Positions 7,959 through 15,890 of a stretch of 64,000 nt of DNA are shown here, piece by piece (the stretch's first letter is position 1; every line of letters starts with the position of its first letter). The translations under genes were made by a program, and so were the position numbers. Under the pieces are notes generated by a model. That model did no database searches, was not told the DNA's origin, and worked only from the letters and a program-made list of their open reading frames with translations. The DNA comes from Ramlibacter albus (GTDB lineage Bacteria > Pseudomonadota > Gammaproteobacteria > Burkholderiales > Burkholderiaceae_C). The DNA lies in assembly GCF_014297445.1 (NCBI RefSeq), contig NZ_JACORU010000015.1, forward strand, positions 1 to 64,000, given 5' to 3'.

Positions 7959-9080
7959 TCAGGCCCCCTTCTTCGGCTGGATCTCGTCGTGCAGCGCGCC
8001 GATCCAGCTCTGGCCGGCCGCCAGCTTCTGGCGCAGCGCGATGAAATCGACCTCGCGGTCGTCCTTCGGCCCTTCGTTGAACGCGGTGAAGCCCGAGCGC
8101 GCCTCGGTCATCATGTTCAACGCGAGCCACGCGCGCGAGTTCTCCTTGTTGCGGTTCCACGCATCGAGCTTGGGCTTGCGCAACTCCTCGATCGTCTTGA
8201 GCGTGCACTCGGGGAAGGTGAGCAGGATCCTGGCGCACAGCGCTTCCACGGCCTCGTCCAGCTTCGACAGGTCCACCGTCCCCTTGGCAAGGACCGCCTT
8301 GCCCTCCTTCGCCGCCTCACCCGTCTTGAACTCGCCGAACGCGTTGCGCCCGAACTCGTCGACATAGCGCTGCGTCTCCACCATCGGGTTGGCGACGAAT
8401 TGGCCGTCCACCTTCAGCGCCGGCACCACTTCGGTGATCATGCCGATCTGGTAGGCCTTGTGCGCCGAGAACGGCTCGCACAGCACGCACGCCGCCATCG
8501 CGCGCTCGGCGCCGATGATCACGGGCAGGAAGTCCGTCGCGCCGCCGATGGGCGCCGAGCCGTGCTTCGGGCCGGCCTGGCCGAAGCGCGCGAGATCCTG
8601 CGCGACGGTGAAGTCGCAGGCCATGCCGATCTCCTGCCCGCCGCCGATGCGCATGCCGTTGACGCGGCAGATCACCGGTTTGTCCGCGGCGAGGATCGCG
8701 CTGACCATGTCGTTGAACAGGCGCATGTACTGCCGGTACTCCTGCGGCTGGCCCGCGTAGTACTCCGCGTACTCCTTGGTGTTGCCGCCGGTGCAGAAGG
8801 CCTTGTCGCCCGTGCCGGTGAAGACGATGCAGTTCACGTCGCGCGCGTTGCTCGCCGCGCGGAAGGCCAGGATGACGGCCTTGACCATGTCGGTGGTGTA
8901 CGAGTTGTACTGCGTGGGGTTGTCCAGCGTGATCCAGGCGTTGTAGAGGCCGGGCACCACGGTGCCGTCGGGCAGCTTCGCGGGGCGCTTCTCGTAGCGC
9001 ACGCCGGGCGTGCCGGGCTGCGGCGCGAGGTCATGGTCCTTGAAGTCGATCTGCGGCATCAGGCGGTCGGGGGCGTTCAT
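7959..9080 (-). CDS. oah: 6-oxocyclohex-1-ene-1-carbonyl-CoA hydrolase (ring opening)
   Basis: At 373 residues this is longer than ordinary crotonases, as expected for Oah/BzdY/BamA-type hydrolases. GTGDKAFCTGGNTKEYAEYY (near residues 90-110) and the oxyanion segment RIGGGQEIGMACDFT are characteristic. The enzyme adds water and cleaves the ring of 6-oxocyclohex-1-ene-1-carbonyl-CoA to give 3-hydroxypimelyl-CoA. It sits between had (13 bases) and dch (no gap), so the three enzymes after ring reduction are contiguous. Confidence 0.93.
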   Translation of the reverse strand: MNAPDRLMPQIDFKDHDLAPQPGTPGVRYEKRPAKLPDGTVVPGLYNAWITLDNPTQYNSYTTDMVKAVILAFRAASNARDVNCIVFTGTGDKAFCTGGNTKEYAEYYAGQPQEYRQYMRLFNDMVSAILAADKPVICRVNGMRIGGGQEIGMACDFTVAQDLARFGQAGPKHGSAPIGGATDFLPVIIGAERAMAACVLCEPFSAHKAYQIGMITEVVPALKVDGQFVANPMVETQRYVDEFGRNAFGEFKTGEAAKEGKAVLAKGTVDLSKLDEAVEALCARILLTFPECTLKTIEELRKPKLDAWNRNKENSRAWLALNMMTEARSGFTAFNEGPKDDREVDFIALRQKLAAGQSWIGALHDEIQPKKGA

Positions 9081-9093
9081 GGGTTGTTTCTCC

Positions 9094-10158
9094 TCAGGGT
9101 TTCAGGACGACGCGCGCGCGGATTTCGTGGCGGTGCACGGCGGCGAAGATCTCGTTGATGTCGGCCAGCGGATGCGCCTCGACGAAGGGCGCCACCTGCA
9201 CCTTGCCGTCCATCACGAGGTCCAGCGCGAAGGGGTATTGCTCGGGCGGGCAGCCCCAGTTGCCGAGCGCACGCGCATCGAAAGCCATCAGGTTCGAGAG
9301 GCGCACTTCGACCTTGTCCATGGTGAAGCCCACCACCGCCAGCGTGCTGCCGTGCACCAGCAGGTTCCACGCGGCTTGCTGGCCCGCGGCCGTGCCGGAG
9401 CACTCGAACACGATCCACTCGGTGGGGCGCAGCCCCTGCTCCTTGGCGAAGGCGGCGACGGCCTGCTTGACCGCCTTGGGTTCCATGCCGCGGCTGTTGA
9501 GCGTGCGCGCGGCGCCGTAGCCGGCGATGGCTTCGAGCTTGCGGTCGTCGACGTCGATCGCGAAGACCTTGGCACCTTGCGCGGCGGCGACCTGCACGCA
9601 GTAGCCGCCGACGCCGCCCGCGCCGATGACGACGGCGAGCGAGCCCGGCGCGACGCCGGCGCGGCGCACGGCCTGGAAGGGCGTGGTGAGCGCGTCGGCC
9701 ACCACCGAGACCTGCCACAGCTCGAGCCCGGCCCGGCCGAGCCGGCCGAGGTCCACGAGGCAGAGCCCACGCTCGGGCACGACGATGTGCGAGGCGAAGC
9801 CGCCCTGGATGTCGTTGCCGGGCATCTTCTGCGCGCGGCAGATCGTGCTCAAGCCCCGCTTGCACAGGTCGCACTCGCCGCAGGGCAGCACGGCCGGCAC
9901 GATCACCGACTTGCCGATCCACGCCTCGGCGCCCGCGCCCGCCTCCACCACCTTGCCGCTGATCTCGTGGCCCAGCGCCAGCGGCAGCGGCTGGTTGGTG
10001 CGCACGCCGTCGTAGTAGTAGCCCAGGTCCGTGTGGCACACGCCGCAGCCGGCCACCTCCACCACCACCTCGCCGGGCTGCGGCACGGCGGCGAAGCTGC
10101 GTTTTTCCATCGGTGCGCCGGGCGCGGTCATCACCCAGCGGTATGCGTCGATCGTCAT
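9094..10158 (-). CDS. had: 6-hydroxycyclohex-1-ene-1-carbonyl-CoA dehydrogenase
   Basis: This 354-residue zinc-type medium-chain alcohol dehydrogenase has the catalytic zinc site GCGVCHTDLGYYY, a structural zinc loop with the cysteines of PCGECDLCKRGLSTIC, and the NAD Rossmann motif GAGGVGGYCVQ. Had/BzdX oxidises 6-hydroxycyclohex-1-ene-1-carbonyl-CoA to the 6-oxo compound with NAD+. The start is the ATG at 10158 with AGGAG 7 bases ahead. It is the first gene of the minus-strand operon, divergent from korA. The specific substrate is inferred from its position before oah, dch and bcr. Confidence 0.92.
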   Translation of the reverse strand: MTIDAYRWVMTAPGAPMEKRSFAAVPQPGEVVVEVAGCGVCHTDLGYYYDGVRTNQPLPLALGHEISGKVVEAGAGAEAWIGKSVIVPAVLPCGECDLCKRGLSTICRAQKMPGNDIQGGFASHIVVPERGLCLVDLGRLGRAGLELWQVSVVADALTTPFQAVRRAGVAPGSLAVVIGAGGVGGYCVQVAAAQGAKVFAIDVDDRKLEAIAGYGAARTLNSRGMEPKAVKQAVAAFAKEQGLRPTEWIVFECSGTAAGQQAAWNLLVHGSTLAVVGFTMDKVEVRLSNLMAFDARALGNWGCPPEQYPFALDLVMDGKVQVAPFVEAHPLADINEIFAAVHRHEIRARVVLKP

Positions 10159-10173
10159 GGCTGTCTCCTCAGG

Positions 10174-10196
10174 ACCTAAATAGGTACTCGAATACC
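10174..10196 (-). promoter_or_regulatory. two overlapping palindromes in the had leader (candidate repressor operator)
   Basis: ACCTAAATAGGT (10174-10185) is an inverted repeat of ACCTA/TAGGT around AA. It shares GGT with a second near-perfect palindrome, GGTACTCGAATACC (10183-10196, 12 of 14 positions symmetric). Both lie between the predicted had transcription start (about 10200) and its ribosome-binding site, where a bound repressor would block elongation or initiation. No regulator can be assigned from sequence; the BadM-like protein at 20301 is one candidate. Confidence 0.4.
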
Positions 10197-10206
10197 GGTT
10201 TTGCGG

Positions 10207-10277
10207 ATTCTGGGTCGTTTTTGCCGGGAAACTTTGATCCACGCCAAAGTCCGTCGGCGCGCGCGCCTTTCTACTTC
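10207..10277. promoter_or_regulatory. FNR/CRP-type site serving divergent had and korA promoters
   Basis: TTGATCCACGCCAA at 10234-10247 fits the FNR layout TTGAT-N4-ATCAA (first half perfect, second half 3 of 5). Its centre is 10240.5. A start 41.5 bases to the right falls at 10282, with a weak -10 (TACTTC, 10272-10277) and a purine-rich ribosome-binding site before korA at 10301. To the left it falls near 10199, with CAGAAT (minus strand of 10207-10212) as -10 for had. One box could thus activate both operons under anoxia. Geometry is measured; regulator identity is inferred. Confidence 0.5.
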
Positions 10278-10300
10278 TCCCCACAGCGAGAGGAGACAAC

Positions 10301-12019
10301 ATGGACAGCGTGTCGATCGCGATCGCCGGCAGCGGCGGCAGCGGCGTGATGACCGCGGGCACCTGGCTGCTGGATGCAGCCGCGCGCAGCGGGCTGTACG
10401 GGCTGATGGTGCGCACCAGCGGCCCGCAGATCCGCGGCGGCGAGGCGGCCGCGCTGCTGCGGCTGGCCACTCGGCAGGTGGAATCGCTCGACGATGCCTT
10501 CGACGTCCTGCTGGCCATCGACTGGCAGAACGTGCACCGGTTCGCGGACGAGATCCCGGTGCGTGCCGGTGGGCTCGTGGTGTGCGACGTGGATGGCGGC
10601 GAGGTGCCCGAGGTGTTTCGCGCAAGCGGTGCGCGCATCCTGCAGCTGCCGTTGAAGAAGACCGCGCGCACGCTCAAGGGCAGCTGGATCAACATGCTGG
10701 CGCTGGGCATCACGGGCGCGATTGCCGGGCTGCCTGTGCAGGTCCTCGAAGAGGCGGTGCGCGCCGGCTGGACGCGCGGCTCCGAAGCGCTGGAGGCCAA
10801 CCTGCTCGCGTTGCACGAGGGCGTGAATGCCGCGCGCGACTATGCGCCACCGCCGCGCAGCGTGCCGCGCGAGCCGCAGAAGCGCTGGCTGCTCACCGGC
10901 AACGAGGCGGCGGGCTACGGCGCGCTTTGCGGCGGCATCCGCTTCGTCGCGGCCTACCCGATCACGCCGGCCACCGAGATGCTCGAGTGGATGGCGCCCG
11001 CGCTGCACAAGGCGGGCGGCTGCCTGCTGCAGGCGGAGGACGAGCTGGCGTCGATCAACATGATCGTGGGTGCATCTTTTGGTGGTGTGCCTTCGCTCAC
11101 GGCCACCGCGGGCCCCGGCCTCGCATTGATGACCGAAGGCATCGGCCTCGCGGTCGCGGCCGAAGTGCCCATCGTCGTCGTCGACGTGATGCGCGGCGGC
11201 CCCTCCACCGGCATCCCCGCCAAGAGCGAGCAGAGCGACCTGTCTTATGCGGTCGGCGGGTTGCATGGCGACGCACCGCGCCTCGTGCTGGCGCCCACCT
11301 CGATCTCCGACTGCGCGGCCACCACGCAGTGGGCCGTGGAGCTGGCCGAGACGCTGCAGGCACCGGCCATCGTGCTGTCGGACCAGTTCATGGGCCAGTC
11401 GCGCGCGGTGGTCGCCGCGCCCGAGCTGGCTGCTTCGACGCCGCGCCGGTTGACGGCCGAGCCCGACGGCACGCCGTATAAACGGTATCGCGATACCGAA
11501 TCCGGCGTATCCCCGATGGCCGTGCCCGGCACCCCCGGCGTCACCTACACCGCCGACGGCCTGGAGCACACCGAAGGCGCCATCCCCAGCAGCAACGCGG
11601 TGGACCACCAGAAGCAGCTGGATAAGCGCCTGCGCAAGCTGGTGCAGCACGGCTACGGCGCGCGCTGGGCCGACGTGGAAGGCGATGCGCCGCTCGCAGT
11701 CATCACGTTCGGCTCCGCCACCGGCCCGGTGCGCGAAGCCGCCGAACGCGCGCGAGCGCTCGGCGTCGACGTGCGGGTCATCGCGCTGCGCCTGCTCGCA
11801 CCCCTGAAACCCGAGCTGCTGGACGCCGCCCTGCAAGGCGTGGAACGCGTGATGGTCGTCGAACAGAACCACGGCGCGCAGCTGCTGCATTACCTGCGCG
11901 GCCACGCGCGGCTGCCTGCGGAGCCCGCCAGCTTCCACCGCCCGGGCCCATTGCCCCTGCGCGCGGCCGACATCTGCACCGCACTCACCGAATGGGCCGC
12001 CGAGGAGGTCCCCGCATGA
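10301..12019 (+). CDS. korA: 2-oxoglutarate:ferredoxin oxidoreductase, fused gamma-alpha subunit
   Basis: In this 572-residue fusion the N-terminal gamma domain (about 1-190) begins IAGSGGSGVMTAG and contains RTSGPQIRGGEAAALL. The alpha/pyrimidine domain (about 205 onward) has AAYPITPATEMLEW, AEDELASINMIVGASFGG and RGGPSTGIPAKSEQSDL. This two-subunit KorAB form is known in Thauera aromatica, where it oxidises 2-oxoglutarate to succinyl-CoA and supplies reduced ferredoxin to benzoyl-CoA reductase. It is divergent from the bcr operon behind a shared anaerobic control region and overlaps korB by 4 bases. Confidence 0.88.
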   Translation: MDSVSIAIAGSGGSGVMTAGTWLLDAAARSGLYGLMVRTSGPQIRGGEAAALLRLATRQVESLDDAFDVLLAIDWQNVHRFADEIPVRAGGLVVCDVDGGEVPEVFRASGARILQLPLKKTARTLKGSWINMLALGITGAIAGLPVQVLEEAVRAGWTRGSEALEANLLALHEGVNAARDYAPPPRSVPREPQKRWLLTGNEAAGYGALCGGIRFVAAYPITPATEMLEWMAPALHKAGGCLLQAEDELASINMIVGASFGGVPSLTATAGPGLALMTEGIGLAVAAEVPIVVVDVMRGGPSTGIPAKSEQSDLSYAVGGLHGDAPRLVLAPTSISDCAATTQWAVELAETLQAPAIVLSDQFMGQSRAVVAAPELAASTPRRLTAEPDGTPYKRYRDTESGVSPMAVPGTPGVTYTADGLEHTEGAIPSSNAVDHQKQLDKRLRKLVQHGYGARWADVEGDAPLAVITFGSATGPVREAAERARALGVDVRVIALRLLAPLKPELLDAALQGVERVMVVEQNHGAQLLHYLRGHARLPAEPASFHRPGPLPLRAADICTALTEWAAEEVPA

Positions 12020-12873
12020 ACGACATGTGCCACCCGCCCGGCCTCGCCGCCGAGCCGCCCGCGCTGAACGCGCAGCAGTTCAAGTCCGGCGCCAAGCCCA
12101 TCTGGTGCCCGGGTTGCGGCGACTACACGGTACTCAACGCCGTGACCAAGGCGCTCGCCATCGTGGGAAGGCCGCCGCACGAAGTGGCCGTGGTCTCCGG
12201 CATCGGCTGCAGCTCGCGCATCCCCGCGTACACCTCCTGCTACGGCTTCCACGGTGTGCACGGCCGCGCGCTGGCGGCAGCCACCGGCCTGAAGGTTGCG
12301 CGGCCGGACCTCACCGTACTCGTAGCCAGCGGCGACGGCGACGGCTACTCCATCGGCGGCAACCACTTCCTGCATGCGTGCCGCCGCAACGTGGACCTCA
12401 CCTACATCGTGATGGACAACCACGTGTACGGCATGACCAAGGGCCAGCCGTCCCCCACCACCGAGCCGGACTGGGACAGCAAGCTGTCGCCCGGCGGCAC
12501 GGGCGTGCGCTCGTTCCATCCACTGGTGATCGCGCTCGCGTCCGGCGCCAACTTCGTCGCTCGCGCGTTCTCGGGCGACCAGGACACGACGGCGGAGCTC
12601 ATCGCGGCGGGCATCCGCCACCCGGGCTTCTCATTCATCGAAATCCTCAGCCCCTGCGTGACCTTCCGGCCCGAGCAGCGCGAGTGGAAGACGATGGTGC
12701 ACCCCGCACCCGTGGTGCCGACCGACGATGCAGCCCGCGCGGCCCGGCGGATCATGACGGACGACGGCTTCAACATCGGCGTGCTCTACGCGGGCAACCG
12801 GCCCGTGTATGGAGGCGGGCCGGGCAAGGCAGTCGCGCAGGTCGATGAACTCGCGAAGGAGTTCGAGCTGTGA
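12016..12873 (+). CDS. korB: 2-oxoglutarate:ferredoxin oxidoreductase, beta (TPP) subunit
   Basis: This 285-residue thiamine-diphosphate subunit carries the cysteine pair of WCPGCGDYTVL, a third cysteine in GIGCSSRIP, and the TPP/Mg motif GDGDGYSIGGNHFLHACRRN ending in MDNHVYGMTKGQPSPT. These are standard for the KorB/PorB family, and the cysteines ligate a [4Fe-4S] cluster. The start overlaps the korA stop (ATGA at 12016-12019). With korA it forms the likely ferredoxin-reducing engine for ring reduction in this window. Confidence 0.9.
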   Translation: MNDMCHPPGLAAEPPALNAQQFKSGAKPIWCPGCGDYTVLNAVTKALAIVGRPPHEVAVVSGIGCSSRIPAYTSCYGFHGVHGRALAAATGLKVARPDLTVLVASGDGDGYSIGGNHFLHACRRNVDLTYIVMDNHVYGMTKGQPSPTTEPDWDSKLSPGGTGVRSFHPLVIALASGANFVARAFSGDQDTTAELIAAGIRHPGFSFIEILSPCVTFRPEQREWKTMVHPAPVVPTDDAARAARRIMTDDGFNIGVLYAGNRPVYGGGPGKAVAQVDELAKEFEL

Positions 12874-12931
12874 GCGCCGCACGGCCGCCCGAAGGCGCTC
12901 GCACCGCAGTGCGCAGCACGGAGGTGATCAC

Positions 12932-13432
12932 ATGACTGCCGTCGGAACACCCAAGACCATCGCCGAGCTGATGGCGCAGGCCTATGCCATGGAACGCGAC
13001 GCGGTGGCCCGCTACCGCGAGTTCGCGGACGTCATGCAGGTCCACAACAACCCGGAGGTCGCCGCCCTCTTCTGTGCGCTGGCCGACCAGGAGGCGCTGC
13101 ACGCCGAGCAGATCGCCGGCGCGATGGGCTGGGCGGCACCGCCAGCCTCCATCGCGCAGCGCGCGCCGGGGGCGCCCTCGCTCGACGACGCGCACTACCT
13201 CATGCAGCCCTGGCACGTCCTGCAGCTCGCGTTGCAGGCGGAGCAGCAGGCCTGCGACTTCTTCGGCGGCATCGCCGCCCGCTGCACGGACGACGAGCTG
13301 CGCGAGGCGGCCCGCGAGCTGGAGGAGGAGGAGCGCGGGCACATCGAGATCCTGCGGACGTGGATCGAGCGCATCCCGCTGCCGGCCGGCAACTGGGACG
13401 ACGACCCGGACCCGCCGCGCTACAACGAATAG
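12932..13432 (+). CDS. ferritin-like / rubrerythrin-type diiron protein
   Basis: A near-perfect Shine-Dalgarno (GGAGGTGATC) precedes this 166-residue protein. Helices carry the spaced metal-ligand pattern of the ferritin-like fold: E and Y in MERDAVARYREFA, the E and H of DQEALHAEQI, E in LQAEQQACDFF, and E and H in EEEERGHIEIL. There is no C-terminal rubredoxin domain. Such proteins often remove peroxide or store electrons and iron. Placed between korB and the Rid gene, it may protect oxygen-labile ferredoxin-dependent enzymes. The fold is clear; the substrate is unknown. Confidence 0.75.
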   Translation: MTAVGTPKTIAELMAQAYAMERDAVARYREFADVMQVHNNPEVAALFCALADQEALHAEQIAGAMGWAAPPASIAQRAPGAPSLDDAHYLMQPWHVLQLALQAEQQACDFFGGIAARCTDDELREAARELEEEERGHIEILRTWIERIPLPAGNWDDDPDPPRYNE

Positions 13433-13442
13433 GGGCCACGAC

Positions 13443-13835
13443 ATGCGCGTCTTGCTACCGCAGGGCTGGGCGCCCCCGCAGGGCTACGCCAACGGCGTCG
13501 AGGCCGAGGGCCGCATGGTCTTCATCGCCGGGCAGGTGGGTTGGGACGCGCAGCAGCGCTTCCATTCCGAAGCGCTCGCGCCGCAGTTCGCGCAGGCGCT
13601 GGACAACGTGATCGCGGTGCTGGCCGAAGCCGGCGGCAAGCCCGAGCACATCTGCCGCATCACGGCCTATTGCTGCGACAAGCCTGCCTATCTCGCGGCG
13701 CGCGGCGAGCTCGCGCGCATCTGGCGCGAGCGCATGGGCCGCCACTACCCGGCCATGAGCATGATCTTCGTGGCCGACCTGCTGGACCACCCGGCCGTGA
13801 TCGAGCTGGAAGCCACCGCGGTGCTGCCGTGCTGA
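13443..13835 (+). CDS. RidA/YjgF/YER057c-family protein
   Basis: This 130-residue Rid-superfamily protein includes VEAEGRMVFIAGQVGWD, APQFAQALDNVIAVLAEAGGKPEHICRITAYC and HYPAMSMIFVADLLDHPAVIELEATAVL, which match the trimeric RidA fold. The usual catalytic arginine before the C-terminal strand (R105 in E. coli RidA, often IEA-adjacent) is not obvious, so deaminase activity cannot be assumed. It starts 10 bases after the ferritin-like gene and overlaps the next gene by 7 bases. Its role in aromatic degradation is unknown. Confidence 0.8.
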   Translation: MRVLLPQGWAPPQGYANGVEAEGRMVFIAGQVGWDAQQRFHSEALAPQFAQALDNVIAVLAEAGGKPEHICRITAYCCDKPAYLAARGELARIWRERMGRHYPAMSMIFVADLLDHPAVIELEATAVLPC

Positions 13836-14530
13836 AAGTCGAAGGCCTGCACACCTACTACGGCGAAAGCCATGTGCTGCACGGCATCGACCTGCAGCTG
13901 CCCGAAAGCTGCGCGCTCGGGCTGCTGGGCCGCAACGGCATGGGCAAGACGACGTTGATCAAGAGCATGCTGGGGTTGCTCAAGCCCCGGCGCGGCAGCG
14001 TGCTGTTCGAGGGCTACCCGATCACGCGCTGGTCGCCCTACCTCATCGCGCGGCTGGGCATCGGCTACGTGCCGGAGGGGCGCGGCATCTTCGCGAACCT
14101 GTCGGTGCGCGAGAACCTCGTGATGTGCGAGCGCGCGGGCGCCGACGGCAAGCGCGAGTGGACCTATGACCGCGTGCTGGAGACCTTCCCGCGGTTGAAG
14201 GAGCGGCTGGACCACGGCGGCCAGCAGGTGTCCGGCGGCGAGCAGCAGATGGTGGCCATCGGCCGCGCGCTGCTGACGAACCCGCGCTTGATGGTGCTGG
14301 ATGAAGCGACGGAGGGCCTCGCGCCGCGCATCGTGGAACACATCTGGCGCGTGGTGGCGCAGATCCGCGCGAGCGGCATCAGCACGATCGTCGTCGACCG
14401 CAATTACCGCACGGTGCTGCGGCACACCGACCGCGCCCTCGTGCTCGAAAAAGGCCGCGTGGCACTGGCGGGCGAGTCGGCCGCGCTGGCGCGGGACGAA
14501 GGTGCCCTGCAGGCGCTGCTGGGCGTGTGA
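13829..14530 (+). CDS. LivF-type ABC transporter ATPase, orphan copy
   Basis: This 233-residue ATPase starts at GTG inside the Rid gene. Walker A is GRNGMGKTT, the signature is VSGGEQQMVAIGRALL, and Walker B is LMVLDEATEGL. It belongs to the LivF branch of branched-chain-amino-acid/amide ABC transporters. A complete Liv-type set with its own LivF lies at 21298-25751, so this is an extra ATPase without adjacent permeases. The usual Walker B region LLLDEPxxGL here reads VLDEATEGL, and the H-loop region reads STIVVDRNYR rather than LVEQN. It may pair with the downstream permeases for uptake of an aromatic acid. Confidence 0.85.
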   Translation: MLKVEGLHTYYGESHVLHGIDLQLPESCALGLLGRNGMGKTTLIKSMLGLLKPRRGSVLFEGYPITRWSPYLIARLGIGYVPEGRGIFANLSVRENLVMCERAGADGKREWTYDRVLETFPRLKERLDHGGQQVSGGEQQMVAIGRALLTNPRLMVLDEATEGLAPRIVEHIWRVVAQIRASGISTIVVDRNYRTVLRHTDRALVLEKGRVALAGESAALARDEGALQALLGV

Positions 14531-14542
14531 ATGGAGAGACGA

Positions 14543-15325
14543 ATGAACTACGACGACATCCTCTACGAAGTGCGCGACGGCGCAGCCTGGGTCACCATCA
14601 ACCGGCCGGACCGGATGAATGCGTTTCGCGGGCGCACGTGCGACGAGCTGATCCACGCGATCCAGAAGGCGGCGAACGATCGTGAGGTCGGCGTGATCGT
14701 GCTGGCAGGCGCTGGCGAGAAAGCGTTCTGCACGGGTGGCGACCAGTCGGCGCATGCGGGGCAGTACGACGGGCGCGGGACGATCGGCCTGCCCGTGGAG
14801 GAGCTGCACTCCGCCATCCGCGAAGCACCGAAGCCCGTGATCGCCCGCGTGCAGGGCTACGCCATCGGTGGCGGCAACGTGCTGTGCACTTTGTGCGACC
14901 TGACCATCGCATCCGAACGCGCGGTGTTCGGGCAGGTGGGCCCGAAGGTGGGTTCGGTGGACCCGGGCTACGGCACGGCGCTCCTCGCGCGCGTGGTCGG
15001 CGAGAAGAAGGCGCGCGAGATGTGGTACCTGTGCCGGCGCTACACGGCGGCGGAGGCGCTGGCAATGGGGCTCGTGAATACGGTGGTGCCGCACGAGCGG
15101 CTCGACGACGAAGTGGCTGCGTGGTGCGCCGAGATCATGGAGAAGAGCCCGACCGCGATCGCGATTGCCAAGCGCTCGTTCAACATGGACACCGCGCACC
15201 AGGGCGGCATCGCGGGCATGGGCTTGTACGCGCTGAAGCTGTACTACGACACCGAGGAGTCGCGCGAAGGCGTGCGCGCCTTCCAGGAGAAGCGCAAGCC
15301 CGAGTTCCGCAAGTTCGCGAAGTAG
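14543..15325 (+). CDS. badI: 2-ketocyclohexanecarboxyl-CoA hydrolase (BadI-like)
   Basis: This 260-residue crotonase/MenB-type protein closely matches Rhodopseudomonas BadI as I recall it, including length, the N-terminal NRPDRMNAFRGRTCDELI, the middle QGYAIGGGNVLCTLCDLTI and GPKVGSVDPGYGTALLARVV, and the C-terminal KRSFNMDTAHQGGIAGMG. BadI cleaves the ring of 2-ketocyclohexanecarboxyl-CoA to pimelyl-CoA in the cyclohexanecarboxylate branch. I chose the ATG at 14543, which has GGAGAG just upstream, over the ATG at 14531. The partner genes badH, badJ and aliA/B are absent here. Confidence 0.85.
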   Translation: MNYDDILYEVRDGAAWVTINRPDRMNAFRGRTCDELIHAIQKAANDREVGVIVLAGAGEKAFCTGGDQSAHAGQYDGRGTIGLPVEELHSAIREAPKPVIARVQGYAIGGGNVLCTLCDLTIASERAVFGQVGPKVGSVDPGYGTALLARVVGEKKAREMWYLCRRYTAAEALAMGLVNTVVPHERLDDEVAAWCAEIMEKSPTAIAIAKRSFNMDTAHQGGIAGMGLYALKLYYDTEESREGVRAFQEKRKPEFRKFAK

Positions 15326-15335
15326 GAGCGCGGCC

Positions 15336-15890
15336 ATGCTGCAGATCATGGTGCAGGGCCGCGGCGGCCAGGGCGCGCAGACGGCGGGCAACCTGCTCGC
15401 ACGCGCCTTCTTCGCCGAGGGCAAGCAGGTGCAGGCGTTCGCCACGTACGGCGGCGCACGGCGCGGCACGCCGGTGAGCTCGTTCATCCGCGTGGACGAC
15501 AAACCGATCCGGCTGCGCTGCGACATCGAGAAGGCCGATGCGATCCTGTGCTTCGATGCGAGCCTGCTGGCGCCGCCGCTGCTCTCCCGTGCGGACGCGA
15601 TGACGCTCATCGTCGTCAACTCGGCGCGTGGGGCGAATGAGTTGCAGGCCGCGTTGCCGGGCTACCGCCTCGTGGCCGTGGATGCGCTCGCGATCTCGCG
15701 CGCGCTGGGGCTGGGGCGCATCGTCAACTCGGCGCTGCTGGGTGCGCTAGCCCGGGCTGTGGGCGACCCGCCGCTGAACGTGCTGCGCGACCTGGTGCTG
15801 CAGCATTCGCCGCGGCAGGCCGAGGAGAACGCGGCCGCGTGTGCGCGGGGCTATGAAGCGGCGAGCGCGCAACTGGAGGTGCTGCCATGA
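15336..15890 (+). CDS. padE: 2-oxoacid (phenylglyoxylate) oxidoreductase, gamma subunit
   Basis: This 184-residue gamma-type subunit begins IMVQGRGGQGAQTAGNLLARAFF and contains TYGGARRGTPVSSFIR, the standard PorG/PadE signature. It overlaps the FAD-subunit gene by 4 bases. The four genes 15336-19562 together match the composition of phenylglyoxylate:NAD+ oxidoreductase of Azoarcus (gamma, ferredoxin-like, alpha, FAD subunit, beta), which oxidatively decarboxylates phenylglyoxylate to benzoyl-CoA. The substrate is inferred from the padBCD and padJ genes downstream; a related 2-oxoacid is possible. Confidence 0.78.
   Translation: MLQIMVQGRGGQGAQTAGNLLARAFFAEGKQVQAFATYGGARRGTPVSSFIRVDDKPIRLRCDIEKADAILCFDASLLAPPLLSRADAMTLIVVNSARGANELQAALPGYRLVAVDALAISRALGLGRIVNSALLGALARAVGDPPLNVLRDLVLQHSPRQAEENAAACARGYEAASAQLEVLP

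Noticed and set aside
11484..11497. Perfect palindrome GGTATCGCGATACC resembling the had-leader palindrome
   Set aside because: It lies well inside korA, is explained by codon choice, and no promoter is nearby. Not treated as an operator.
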